A stretch of DNA of 64,000 nucleotides from Candidatus Nitrosoglobus terrae (GTDB lineage Bacteria > Pseudomonadota > Gammaproteobacteria > Nitrosococcales > Nitrosococcaceae), in the NCBI RefSeq assembly GCF_002356115.1, contig NZ_AP014836.1, forward strand, positions 434,001 to 498,000, given 5' to 3'. Below are positions 20,139-29,866 of this stretch, in pieces (position 1 is the first letter of the stretch; every line of letters begins with the position of its first letter). The translations under genes were made by a program, and so were the position numbers. The notes under the pieces are model-generated. The model was not told the DNA's origin, did not search any database, and saw nothing but the letters and a program-made list of their open reading frames with translations.

Positions 20139-20488
20139 CTTTGCTTCCTTTGGGTTATCCCCGTAACGCTTAAGTTTGGATTCCCATATTAGCATGCTCA
20201 TTATAAGGAGTTGTTAGGTTTTTTTGAGTTATTTTTTTAGCGCTAGCGGAAAGTATATTTTAAGAAAAAAGATAAATAGGGCGATAAATAAAATAATATG
20301 ATGATTCCCTTTCTTATAGCTGATTGAGATAAAAAAAGCCTAAATTATGAGCGCTTACAATTTCTATTAAGTTCCTTGGATTCAGCTATGGGTAGCTCAC
20401 TATCGCTGGAAAGCAGATACTCATGGATCTGTTTAATTTTAATTAGGATGTTTATTTAGGTGTGTTGTTATGTGGAGGGCTACTAACA
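20139..20488. other. intergenic region downstream of the reverse transcriptase gene
   Basis: About 350 AT-rich bases between the stop of the reverse transcriptase gene and the PH-domain gene. Retrons and some defence reverse transcriptases carry a structured non-coding RNA beside the enzyme gene, so I looked here for paired arms. I found only short AT-rich pairings and no convincing msr/msd-like structure. The PH gene's promoter should be here. Confidence 0.4.
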
Positions 20489-22039
20489 TTAACTCTGCTG
20501 TTCGATCTGCTGTTCGTATAACTCTACTTCTTCTCGTTGGATAATTGGTTTTGACTTACTAAGCTCATCTTTATCAATAATTTTGGGGGTATCATCCATG
20601 ATTTTTTTCAACTCATCATTTTGAATCCAGCAATCTTCCCATAAACTAGCGGGTTTCCCATCGACAATTTGACAGATAGGCTCATTACTTTCAAATTCAA
20701 GCTCATTTGGCTTTGCAATTCGTTGTAGCCAAATTTCCATATACCCATTATGGGGTATACGTTTAATTTTCTTTTGTATCTTTTCCCAAATGGGTTGTTT
20801 TTGATCATCGGGTACTAGAGGTAGCCACCGATTTAAGATTCGGGCAACCCTTGGAAAAGTACTCGGTGAGGTAAATGCTATATCGGTAGTGATTGCAATG
20901 AGCACTTCTACTGCTGGGCGGTGTAAATTTTCTGTGAATAGATTGTTTTGATCATTATCAAATTCACTATCAAACGCACTGACTAGGCGCTGTAATGCTC
21001 CGCTATTGGTAAACTGCTGCCCAAAGGCATGGATCTGTAATAACTGCATTTGAACATTAGCTGTTTTCTCTCTTTTTTCTCTGAAATATTGAGATGTAAT
21101 GGCAGCTAGTTTATCTGGTTTAATTGAACTTTCGACTATATTGCTAGAGGCTACTGTTTTTGCAGTATTAAGGGTCATGCCCACTTCTCGCAAGCAATCA
21201 CTAATCGTTTTGAGAATTTTCTCCGCCTGTCCACGGCTATTGGTAAAGATGCGATAATCATCTCTATATCGAAGTATTCGAGCATTCTCTTTTTCTTTTT
21301 CTTCTAATTTTTCATCGATTTTTTCATCCACATAGCCAAGCATCAGTTCCGCAATAAAATCCATTAATATTGAACCTTGGCTGATCCCGTTAGTTTGCCC
21401 ATAGCGGCCTGCTCGAATATGCTTATCAATTTTATTTCCAAGCAGATCATCATTCTTATTTTTAGGTTTTTTATGTTCTTTTGCTTCATCTCTACCATGA
21501 ATAGCCCAAGCAATGCTATGGGTATAAAGAGAGCCATAGCAATTTGCGACATCAGTATGCAATAAATAGCTAAATTCTAAGGAATAGATAAGGGATTGTT
21601 GCTCAATTTTTTCCCACCAATTTGTAATCAGCACTGCCCTACCAGTTTTGCGATCCGTAGAGATGACGGGCAGGCTATGGCATTCAATAAAGCTCTCTTT
21701 AAGTTTATTAAAACGTTTTTTTAAGCGATCCCAATTGTCTTTTGCACAAATAGTATTGACTAGAGAGACGTACAGTACCGGGTGAATCAGCTCAATGGGT
21801 CGCCAAGAAAGCCGCCCATATTTACTCATTAACAACGTATAATTTACGTTTGGAATAGAAGGTGCTGGTTTATCTTTGAATTGGAATTTACAGTAGTCCT
21901 GGCCGTTTAATATAGAATCAACCTCGTTCAAGATGGGTTCAAAGGTTAGATGAGGGGGTAAGTCGCAGGTGAGATAGCTAGTGTTCTTTAAAAAATGAGT
22001 TTTTGCTTCCTCATTTGACAGATCAAGTAATTGCTTCAT
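20489..22039 (-). CDS. reverse transcriptase of the Abi / unknown-group type, putative anti-phage
   Basis: A 516-residue RNA-directed DNA polymerase. Motif A is HTDVANCYGSLYTHSIAWAI (residues 161-180), with catalytic Asp163 and the YTHSI signature also seen in AbiK-type enzymes. Motif B is NGISQGSILMDFIAELML (about 217-234), and motif C is RYRDDYRIF with Asp260 and Asp261. After the palm, about 230 residues are helical (AVEVLIAITTDIAF, FPRVARILNRWL), resembling the alpha-repeat tail of Abi/UG reverse transcriptases. There is no group II intron maturase (X or HNH) domain, and I found no retron RNA nearby. From the family, abortive infection or another phage defence is likely. It lies 20 bases after the 3D-domain gene and next to a restriction-modification cluster. 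The exact subgroup is not fixed. Confidence 0.8.
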   Translation of the reverse strand: MKQLLDLSNEEAKTHFLKNTSYLTCDLPPHLTFEPILNEVDSILNGQDYCKFQFKDKPAPSIPNVNYTLLMSKYGRLSWRPIELIHPVLYVSLVNTICAKDNWDRLKKRFNKLKESFIECHSLPVISTDRKTGRAVLITNWWEKIEQQSLIYSLEFSYLLHTDVANCYGSLYTHSIAWAIHGRDEAKEHKKPKNKNDDLLGNKIDKHIRAGRYGQTNGISQGSILMDFIAELMLGYVDEKIDEKLEEKEKENARILRYRDDYRIFTNSRGQAEKILKTISDCLREVGMTLNTAKTVASSNIVESSIKPDKLAAITSQYFREKREKTANVQMQLLQIHAFGQQFTNSGALQRLVSAFDSEFDNDQNNLFTENLHRPAVEVLIAITTDIAFTSPSTFPRVARILNRWLPLVPDDQKQPIWEKIQKKIKRIPHNGYMEIWLQRIAKPNELEFESNEPICQIVDGKPASLWEDCWIQNDELKKIMDDTPKIIDKDELSKSKPIIQREEVELYEQQIEQQS

Positions 22040-22059
22040 TAGATAAAAAATAGATCGCC

Positions 22060-22524
22060 TTACTTTTTAAGCGGACTTTGCCAGTGAATCGTCACTTGGC
22101 GCTTACCCCATTTACGGGTAGCGGCCACATCATTACCCATAAAAATATCAATTTTTTTCTTCCAGCGTTTATTCATTTTATCCCGCACAATATAAACGCT
22201 GGGTAGCCCTTCAATCCTTACCTGAGTGCCGTGATCTAAGCCAAGGCGAATTAAATCCCGAGAGACGGAGAGGGATTTCATCCCAGGTTTGAGTTGATCT
22301 CCCCAAGCAGTAAGACCCACATGGCCTTTTTTTGTCTCTTCGACTCTCATGGTGTAAGCCGTTGAGGTCACTACCAAGGTGTGCTGTTTGTATTTACGTT
22401 TGTGCTTATGCTTGTTTTTTTGGCTTTGGCTTTGGCTTTGATTTGTAGCGGCTGAGCTATTATTAGCGACTAGTAAAACAGCCAGAAGTAAAATACCTAG
22501 AATAGCGCTATGTTTTTTTGTCAT
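22060..22524 (-). CDS. secreted 3D-domain protein (double-psi beta-barrel)
   Basis: A 154-residue exported protein. The signal peptide covers about residues 1-25 (ILGILLLAVLLVANNSSAA), followed by a basic Gln/Lys/His-rich linker. The 3D domain then follows: STAYTMRVEETKKGHVGLTAWG, SVSRDLIRLGLDHGTQVRIEG, and the three conserved aspartates in RDKMNKRWKKKIDIFMG. Family members act on peptidoglycan as lytic transglycosylase-like modules (MltA, Rpf/YabE), though many are uncharacterised. It lies between a methyltransferase gene (76-base gap) and the reverse transcriptase gene (20-base gap). Confidence 0.85.
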   Translation of the reverse strand: MTKKHSAILGILLLAVLLVANNSSAATNQSQSQSQKNKHKHKRKYKQHTLVVTSTAYTMRVEETKKGHVGLTAWGDQLKPGMKSLSVSRDLIRLGLDHGTQVRIEGLPSVYIVRDKMNKRWKKKIDIFMGNDVAATRKWGKRQVTIHWQSPLKK

Positions 22525-22600
22525 TATTAAAACGGTTTCCTTTTTGAATAGCCCCTACTGAGGCCAGCTCTAGCTATTGGGTATAGTCTGAAAGTTAGTC

Positions 22601-23710
22601 TTAATTGGGTTGCTCGTCATAGAGTCCATTTTCTATTCTGTATTTTTCTCGTAAATCACCAAGGCTGATTAAGTTATCATTTTTCTGCAAAAACCAATGT
22701 TCCCAGCCATTACAGGGGGCACCTTTCATATAGTGGCTTCCTGCCTGATGGATACTGCCTTCAAAACCATCTGCGGTTCGAAGTCTGGCATCAGGTTTGA
22801 TGGTGGCAGAACGAGACTGATCTTTTGAGAAAAATAAAGTTTGCCCAGCCTGTAATAATCCATTTTCAACTAGTGCCGAAAACGCTACTTTTGGCGCGGA
22901 TTTATTTTTGCTTTTTACGTTAAAGGTTTGGGAGTCAAACTTTTCTGGCTGAATTGCGTCTATTCGTGTTTGCGCTACTTTTATATATTTTTCTTCTCTT
23001 TCTAAGCCAATCCAATGCCTGTGAAGACGTTTTGCCACTGCGCCCGTGGTACCACTGCCAAAGAATGGATCAAGTACTACATCCCCGGGGTTGCTTGAGG
23101 CAAGAATAATACGATAAAGCAAAGATTCAGGCTTTTGTGTGGAATGGGCTTTATTGCCATCCTTATCTTTGATTCTCTCAGATCCAGTTGCCAACGATAA
23201 TAGCCACCAATCAGAGCGCATTTGTTTCTCTTCATTTAATCCTTTCATGGCTTGGTGATGAAACGTGTATTTTGCGCCTTGCCCGGTGCTTGCCCAAATG
23301 AGGGTCTCATGGGCATTGGTAAATCGAACCCCACGAAAATTAGGCATAGGATTGGTTTTGATCCAAATTACGTCATTTAATAACCAAAACCCTAAATTTT
23401 GCATGAGGGTGCCCACCCGAAAAATATTATGATAAGCGCCAATCACCCAAATTGATCCGGTTGGCTTTAGAACACGTTTGCAGGCAGTCAGCCATTTTTT
23501 AGTAAACTGGTCATAAGTTTGAAACGAATCGAATTTATCCCAATCATCATTAACAGCGTCGACCCTGCTCATATTAGGACGATGCAATTCATGCTGTAGC
23601 TGTAAATTGTACGGAGGATCGGCAAAAATCAAGTCAATGGATTGTTCAGGCAAAGCATTTAAGCTTTCAACACAATTACCGTGAAGGATTTGATTCAGGG
23701 GTAATTTCAT
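22601..23710 (-). CDS. DNA adenine methyltransferase of the HinfI/CcrM type
   Basis: A beta-class N6-adenine methyltransferase of about 369 residues from the ATG at 23710 (MKLPLNQILHGNC), a typical family start; an ATG at 23743 that overlaps the upstream gene is the alternative. The catalytic motif DLIFADPPYNLQL comes first and the SAM motif VVLDPFFGSGTTGAVAKRL later, the beta order. The segments NPMPNFRGVRFTNAHET and HSTQKPESLLYRII and a C-terminal extension (VENGLLQAGQTLF, SIHQAGS, CNGWEHWF) match M.HinfI and CcrM, whose target is GANTC. The target here is inferred. No HinfI-like endonuclease lies beside it, so it may be solitary. Confidence 0.9.
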   Translation of the reverse strand: MKLPLNQILHGNCVESLNALPEQSIDLIFADPPYNLQLQHELHRPNMSRVDAVNDDWDKFDSFQTYDQFTKKWLTACKRVLKPTGSIWVIGAYHNIFRVGTLMQNLGFWLLNDVIWIKTNPMPNFRGVRFTNAHETLIWASTGQGAKYTFHHQAMKGLNEEKQMRSDWWLLSLATGSERIKDKDGNKAHSTQKPESLLYRIILASSNPGDVVLDPFFGSGTTGAVAKRLHRHWIGLEREEKYIKVAQTRIDAIQPEKFDSQTFNVKSKNKSAPKVAFSALVENGLLQAGQTLFFSKDQSRSATIKPDARLRTADGFEGSIHQAGSHYMKGAPCNGWEHWFLQKNDNLISLGDLREKYRIENGLYDEQPN

Positions 23711-23732
23711 TTTTATATTTGCAGTTAAGGCG

Positions 23733-24119
23733 TTAACTTTCATCGTAGGGCAGATCTTTTGGGTTAACGCCAATGTAATCTGGATTGGGTAGCTTAGGCA
23801 GGCGGTAAGCCCATATCACGTTGTGCCCCTCCAAGAGCGCTTTCACCACTCGGTGCATGCCATCCATGATCCTGCCTTCTGGGTAGAGGATGATTGGATA
23901 AGCAAGATTTGACACTTGAACTAAGCGCATGTGATCTGCTATGGATCTACAAGTAGATATATCCCCCTCAGAATCGTACCAGTAGGGAGCATCAAGCTCA
24001 TGGATAGCACTGAGCTGGATTTCATCAGCTTGTAGATCTTTCGTAAGCTGGATAAGCTTATGAACATCCCAAGCTAGCAGGCCGTTACTGCTATTACGGA
24101 AATAGTATTGTTTTCTCAT
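23733..24119 (-). CDS. ParB/sulfiredoxin-fold protein in the modification cluster
   Basis: A protein of 128 residues from the ATG at 24119; a GTG at 24158 inside the end of the upstream methyltransferase gene would add 13 residues. The segment YPIILYPEGRIMDGMHRVVKALLEG (residues about 73-97) matches the ParB/Srx core, with the DGMHR motif in place of the usual GxxR nucleotide-binding box. Such stand-alone proteins occur in phages and beside DNA methyltransferases, and some ParB-fold proteins bind CTP or act as nucleases. Its job here is unknown. It sits between the EcoRV-type and HinfI-type methyltransferase genes, close to or overlapping both. Confidence 0.7.
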   Translation of the reverse strand: MRKQYYFRNSSNGLLAWDVHKLIQLTKDLQADEIQLSAIHELDAPYWYDSEGDISTCRSIADHMRLVQVSNLAYPIILYPEGRIMDGMHRVVKALLEGHNVIWAYRLPKLPNPDYIGVNPKDLPYDES

Positions 24120-24151
24120 GAGCGATATATATACCGTTTCATATATAGCAC

Positions 24152-25054
24152 TTAGCACGCCCCTGAAGACAGGGCAGAGAGCACTGAGCGGGTTACTTTT
24201 ATTTTCTGAGGGGATAGGGTGAAATTAGTGATGAGCGCTTCAATCATTGGGTTTCTGTTCTCTTCTTTTCCGCCAACATGATAAAAGTGCTCTTTAGTAA
24301 ATATGGAGAAATTTGCCCATAGGGATTTTATGTATTCATTTTCTCGATAGTCATTATGGTGCCAAGTGGATAAGATGAATTTGCCGTGAAAAGCGCTTAG
24401 GAATTTAAACAGGGAGTTTTCATGATCCCCATCCCAGCCGTTGTAGTAGTCAACATGTCTATCGATGTACGGAGGATCGCAGTAAATAATGTCGTCTTTG
24501 GTGGTTTGCGATATTGTTTCCTCAAAGCTCTGGCATTTAAACGAAAAATCCTTAGCTTTAATTATGTTTGTAACCCATGTAACTTGGTTGGTGATTTTTG
24601 TCACATAGGCCCGAGCAAACCGGTTAGGTTTTCTGCAAAAGGGGATATTAAACTCCCCTTTACGGTTAAAACGAATCATGCCATTAAAACCGGCTCGATT
24701 CACAAACAAAAAATCTAACGGAGAGTGATGAGCATTAAACCGGTCACGGATGAAATAATAGTGATCTTCCCCTTTCTCCAACAGGGTCGCGCCCTCCTTA
24801 GTAAGATAGGCGTTAATAATCTCCGGTGTAATCTCGCCCTTTGCAATTGCAGTGTAGAAATTTACTAGGTGTAGATTAGTGTCGCAAAGTACTGCGTGAT
24901 AGGGCGCAACGTTGAAAGCAACGGCACCTGTCCCCATGAATGGCTCAACCCAAGCGCCCTTGAAATCTGAGGGGATAAGGCTGTTTATCCAAGGGATGAG
25001 CTTGGTTTTTATCCCTTGGGATTTGATGGGAGGCACGCCGACTTTGAAACTCAT
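24152..25054 (-). CDS. EcoRV-type DNA adenine methyltransferase (Dam family)
   Basis: A 300-residue D12-class (alpha) N6-adenine methyltransferase. The start [18 protein letters not shown] matches M.EcoRV closely, as does the SAM motif [17 protein letters not shown]. The [18 protein letters not shown] segment, the catalytic [20 protein letters not shown], and the [11 protein letters not shown] segment also fit. M.EcoRV methylates the first A of GATATC; the same target is inferred here because the gene beside it encodes an EcoRV-like nuclease. Its ATG overlaps the nuclease stop (ATGA), so translation is coupled. It looks intact even though the nuclease frame is interrupted. Confidence 0.93.
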   Translation of the reverse strand: MSFKVGVPPIKSQGIKTKLIPWINSLIPSDFKGAWVEPFMGTGAVAFNVAPYHAVLCDTNLHLVNFYTAIAKGEITPEIINAYLTKEGATLLEKGEDHYYFIRDRFNAHHSPLDFLFVNRAGFNGMIRFNRKGEFNIPFCRKPNRFARAYVTKITNQVTWVTNIIKAKDFSFKCQSFEETISQTTKDDIIYCDPPYIDRHVDYYNGWDGDHENSLFKFLSAFHGKFILSTWHHNDYRENEYIKSLWANFSIFTKEHFYHVGGKEENRNPMIEALITNFTLSPQKIKVTRSVLSALSSGAC

Positions 25055-25890
25055 TCTTCACCGTTCCTTTTTTGGACGATGAGCGAACCATCTCCGTGCT
25101 TATATTCCACAAACTCCCGTAGCGTAGCAATTTTCTTCGTGCCTCCTTTCCCGTCTTGTACTATTATTTTTTTATAACTCATCCAATATTTGTCAAACCA
25201 ATCCTCGCCTAATTTGGAAAATATGCCTCGACCCGCCATAATATCGGCGATGTTGTTGATGCTACCAATGTTCGCGGTATTTCCACTACCGCTTTTATCG
25301 CTTGCGATCTTCCATTTTTCTGTAACAAAAAATTTTCAATTTTTTGCCACCGAGGCAATGGCTTGTAGCTCATCAATGCTGTGTGATTTTGTTTCGTCAA
25401 TAGTTGCACCATTGGCTCTGTCATAGATGATGCCAAGGCAAAAATGACCTAAGTATGAGCCATAAGGGAATTGAATATTTTTTGTGCTTGTTCTATTTTC
25501 GAAGTATTCGCCATGTGAACCCAGCGTGAAGCCATTGCATAAATGAGGTTTTTTGGGGTTACGATATGTTGTTTTGAAATCAATGGCAAAACGTACAGTC
25601 TCATCAATAGCTTTGACAAATGAAATATCAGGATAGTAATTTTGATGTTCTGCAAGCACGACTTTATAGCCATAGCCATTCTCTTGGGCAAACTTTAGGA
25701 TTTTTGGAAAGAGGTGTAGTTCAAGAATTTTTGACACAATTTTTGTATCTGAAGATAGCGTGTAGATATTTTTGAAGATATCAATGAAGCCCTTAACCGT
25801 CCATTGGCCGTCTTCCGTGCTGATGTGATCTTTAAGGATTTTAACAAAACTTTCTAATTTGGTAGCAAAAATGGTTTTTTCAGAGGTCAT
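25051..25890 (-). pseudogene. EcoRV-type restriction endonuclease interrupted by one in-frame TGA
   Basis: The frame from 25890 encodes an EcoRV relative. Visible are LSSDTKIVSKILELHLFPKI (Glu57 aligning with the EcoRV active-site helix), QNYYPDISF (Asp88), and FAIDFKTTY (Asp104, Lys106), which form the PD-D-x-K site. Next come FTLGSHGEYF and the KNIQFPYGSYLGHF-LGIIYDR block. Codon 185 (25336-25338) is TGA. Reading through in the same frame gives KFFVTEKWKIASDKSGSGNT, then ANIGSI and GRGIFSKLGEDWFDKYW, again clearly EcoRV-like, up to the stop at 25051. The lost part includes the SGSGNTANIGS block that corresponds to the EcoRV DNA-recognition loop, so the 184-residue product should not recognise DNA properly. 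No frameshift is present; a single base change explains it. Confidence 0.88.
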
Positions 25891-26064
25891 TGAGTTGATT
25901 TTGAGCAGGCTGAGCTTGTATTTCGCTAGGTAAATTCCGATGAGTGTACGGCAGCGCAGCGCTGTTCAGCCGCCGCTCGATACGTAGCCGGATGTAGTCG
26001 GCTGAATTATCAGTTATTAATTAAAGATATCGGACAATACTAAAGCCATTGCCAACTTATCTTA

Positions 26065-26382
26065 TTATTTAGGTTGAATAAAAGTTGTCCATTCATCCAT
26101 GGTAGTGACTGGATGAATAGCCCCTTTTTGGGTAGGGATAAGGGGTTCAAAAAACTCAAGCATGCTCTGATAATCTTTAGCTTGTACGATAATATAGTAG
26201 ATATGCTCCGTTGCGGCGACATAAGCTCCAAGGATTTTGATTCCTTTCTTTTCAGCCGTCTTGCGATTCGCCCAAAAGTCGATGAGCATTTGCGCACCTT
26301 CTTGACTTCTCCCTGGGCAATTGTCCGGGTTATGAGTCCAGTGGGCCACGAAAAGCATCCCATCATTTATTTTTTTATCCAT
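26065..26382 (-). CDS. DUF3303-like small protein
   Basis: A 105-residue cytoplasmic protein with the start MLFVAHWTHNPDNCPGRSQEGAQMLIDFW, a pattern common to small proteins annotated DUF3303 or YciI-like dimeric alpha-beta barrels. The centre GIKILGAYVAATEHIYYIIVQAKD reads as a ferredoxin-like strand-helix-strand unit. The role is unknown. A second open frame on the same strand in another phase (26040-26366) has no coding features. A TCTCCTTTT on the plus strand just before the start gives a good AGGAGA ribosome site. Confidence 0.75.
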   Translation of the reverse strand: MDKKINDGMLFVAHWTHNPDNCPGRSQEGAQMLIDFWANRKTAEKKGIKILGAYVAATEHIYYIIVQAKDYQSMLEFFEPLIPTQKGAIHPVTTMDEWTTFIQPK

Positions 26383-26485
26383 GTGCTTCTCCTTTTGATA
26401 CTGTAGTCTTATTTCATAACCTTCTAATGCTTAAGTTTTTAAGCTAGGCAGCGGGCGCTTGAAAACTTATTATGTATAATTTGGC

Positions 26486-26806
26486 TTATTTATAGAAAAC
26501 TGCTAGCCAAATAGTGATTTTATTTGGATCTGTCCATGCAACCTTGTGTTTGACGCGTGCCGGTATGTTGATGTAATCACCTGTTGACAGCACACAGCTT
26601 GGAGCGTCCTCAAATTCTAAGGATGCTTTGCCTTTAACAACCATCACCCATTCATTTTCATCTTGATCATACCACCCGATTTTAGGCGAGATATGACCTT
26701 TGGAAACGATCCGTTCAATTCGTACGTTCTGAGAATGAATGATATCTTCAAAGAGCTCTATTTCAAGGTTTTGGGGTAGGGAAGCAAATATGTTGGATGG
26801 ATTCAT
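26486..26806 (-). CDS. small cupin-domain protein
   Basis: A 106-residue single-domain cupin. The beta-barrel motifs are recognisable: cupin motif 1 around GWYDQDENEWVMVVKGKASLEFED (with Glu and Gly of the HxH...E..G type but no clear HxH pair), and motif 2 around GDYINIPARVKHKVAWTDPN (with His). Metal binding may be weak because the first His pair is replaced. Such proteins are often annotated as cupin of unknown function. It is next to, and in the same direction as, the DUF3303-like gene 103 bases downstream. Confidence 0.85.
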   Translation of the reverse strand: MNPSNIFASLPQNLEIELFEDIIHSQNVRIERIVSKGHISPKIGWYDQDENEWVMVVKGKASLEFEDAPSCVLSTGDYINIPARVKHKVAWTDPNKITIWLAVFYK

Positions 26807-27019
26807 ATTGAGAAATTTATATAGAGTTGAAATTAAGGTGGCGCTGAAGATGTTCGTTTGAATGAGCAGTTAGAGCTAATTGACAATGATCTTTCCTTAT
26901 TGTCATGGTTAAGCTAAATAGCTAAAAAATAAGTTTTCACTGTTGACTGTTACCTATAGATCAGGACATGATACATAGATTTTATTGCAATTTTTTAACT
27001 ATACTGCAATATAAGCTAG

Positions 27020-28405
<1,386 letters not shown>

Positions 28406-28693
28406 TTGAGCATAAGAATAAAGGTATAATAGTCGTTTTCTGTTATCTCCCGTTTATACTTAGCCTATCTCATTGATGTACTGAGTAAAGTATGCATCAT
28501 TCCATTTATCAGCGATAGTGAGGCCATGCCATGAGTTTGAATAACTGGGGTGGTTATACCTAATACCTAAGAATAAGGATGGGGCAGGAATACGCCGGTT
28601 AGCGCCAATCCATGGCTATTTACCGGTATTGAGCTTTCTTGCAGTGATTTCGGGGTTTCCTTAGTGATTATTTTAGCTGGATTTAACCAACTG

Positions 28694-29866
28694 TTATTCT
28701 GAGACAACCATGTTTTGATCTACAATCTCCTTAGCGATAGCTTTTGCATCAGTGATTTCATTGGCGTAAACGTTCGTTGCATATTCATGGCTAGAATTAG
28801 TTACCAGTGAGCTGCTGACTGGATGCCCTGGGTTACCCACATTAATATGGGTGATAGTTGATAATCCTGGGCGTATAGGATGTTTTAAGAGCTCTTCTTT
28901 CGGTAAACCAATACGTACGGGTACACGTTGAACAATATGAATAAAGTTACCTACGGCGTTATCTGGGGGGAGCAGAGCAAATACACTTCCGGTCCCAGGC
29001 ACTATTCCTTCTACTGTTCCATGAAATGTGTAAGTATCCCCAAAGACATCGACATATACTAATGCGGGTTGGCCAGGCCGTACTTGGCGTAGTTCAGTTT
29101 CTCGTACATTCACTTCTACCCACAAGTGATCTAAGGGCACAATTGTCATGAGCAGATTACCCGGCATGACCCGATCCCCTACTTGCGCTTTGCGTTTAGC
29201 TACATAACCCGTGGCGGGTGATGGAATATTTTGCCGTACATATTCTATATAGGCACTAATAAGCTCGTTTGTAGCAGCTATAATAGCAGGGTGCTCTCGT
29301 ACAGTAGTTCCTCCTACCTGTGATTGGACGGCCTCGAGCGCCTGGTCGGTTTCTTGGACATCGGCCTCAAGTGAATTCATACGATCAATAGCATTCTGCA
29401 GGGTCTGTTTAGATACTGCACCGCTCGGTAGGGCTTTTTTGTAGCGAGCTACGTCATGGCGGACTACATCGAGTAAAGCTAAACGAGATTTAAGGGTTCG
29501 TTCTACCTGTCGTCTGTTAGCATATAGGGCACCGATTCTACGTACTTCTAACCCTAGCTGACCTTCAGTTCGGCCTAAATTAGCTTGTGCAACGTGGGCA
29601 TCAAGGCGAACTAGGATATCTCCTTTATTAACTTGCTGCGTTTCTTCAGCCAAAACATCAGTAATAATTCCTGTTGCCTGAGCTTCTAATGGAACAAGAT
29701 TGCCTGTTACAAAGGCATTGTCTGTCCATATCCAAAAACGAGCATTACTCCACCAATAGCTAGCATAAGCTAATGCGGCTATTACCAAAATTAGCGTAAA
29801 GAGCCAAAGGCGGCGATTGCGACGTGCGCGGATTGCTTTAGGGTGAATTTTAGTAGGTGTATTCAT
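28694..29866 (-). CDS. EmrA/HlyD-family efflux membrane-fusion protein
   Basis: A 390-residue periplasmic adaptor. It has a short cytoplasmic N-terminus, one membrane anchor (about residues 20-42, LWLFTLILVIAALAYASYWW), a biotinyl-lipoyl strand pair (VPLEAQATGIITDVLAEETQQVNKGDILVRLD), a coiled-coil hairpin (about 85-190), and a second lipoyl half (IPSPATGYVAKRKAQVGDRVMPG). It would join an MFS pump of the DHA2 type to the outer-membrane factor. It is the last gene of the minus-strand cluster MFS2, pseudo-OMF, MFS1, OMF2, OMF1, adaptor. Its first 36 coding bases are repeated at 31556-31591 as part of a segmental duplication. Confidence 0.88.
   Translation of the reverse strand: MNTPTKIHPKAIRARRNRRLWLFTLILVIAALAYASYWWSNARFWIWTDNAFVTGNLVPLEAQATGIITDVLAEETQQVNKGDILVRLDAHVAQANLGRTEGQLGLEVRRIGALYANRRQVERTLKSRLALLDVVRHDVARYKKALPSGAVSKQTLQNAIDRMNSLEADVQETDQALEAVQSQVGGTTVREHPAIIAATNELISAYIEYVRQNIPSPATGYVAKRKAQVGDRVMPGNLLMTIVPLDHLWVEVNVRETELRQVRPGQPALVYVDVFGDTYTFHGTVEGIVPGTGSVFALLPPDNAVGNFIHIVQRVPVRIGLPKEELLKHPIRPGLSTITHINVGNPGHPVSSSLVTNSSHEYATNVYANEITDAKAIAKEIVDQNMVVSE

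Noticed and set aside
20139-20488. Possible retron-type non-coding RNA beside the reverse transcriptase
   Set aside because: No long inverted repeats or recognisable msr/msd layout; the enzyme motifs also fit Abi-type rather than retron enzymes.
25891-26064. Locally GC-richer stretch with a GATATC site near the nuclease gene, a possible attachment site or mobile-element scar
   Set aside because: No transposase, no terminal repeats and no tRNA fragment could be found around it.
26040-26366. A 108-codon minus-strand open frame overlapping the DUF3303-like gene
   Set aside because: The other phase (26065-26382) has the ribosome site and the recognisable family start.
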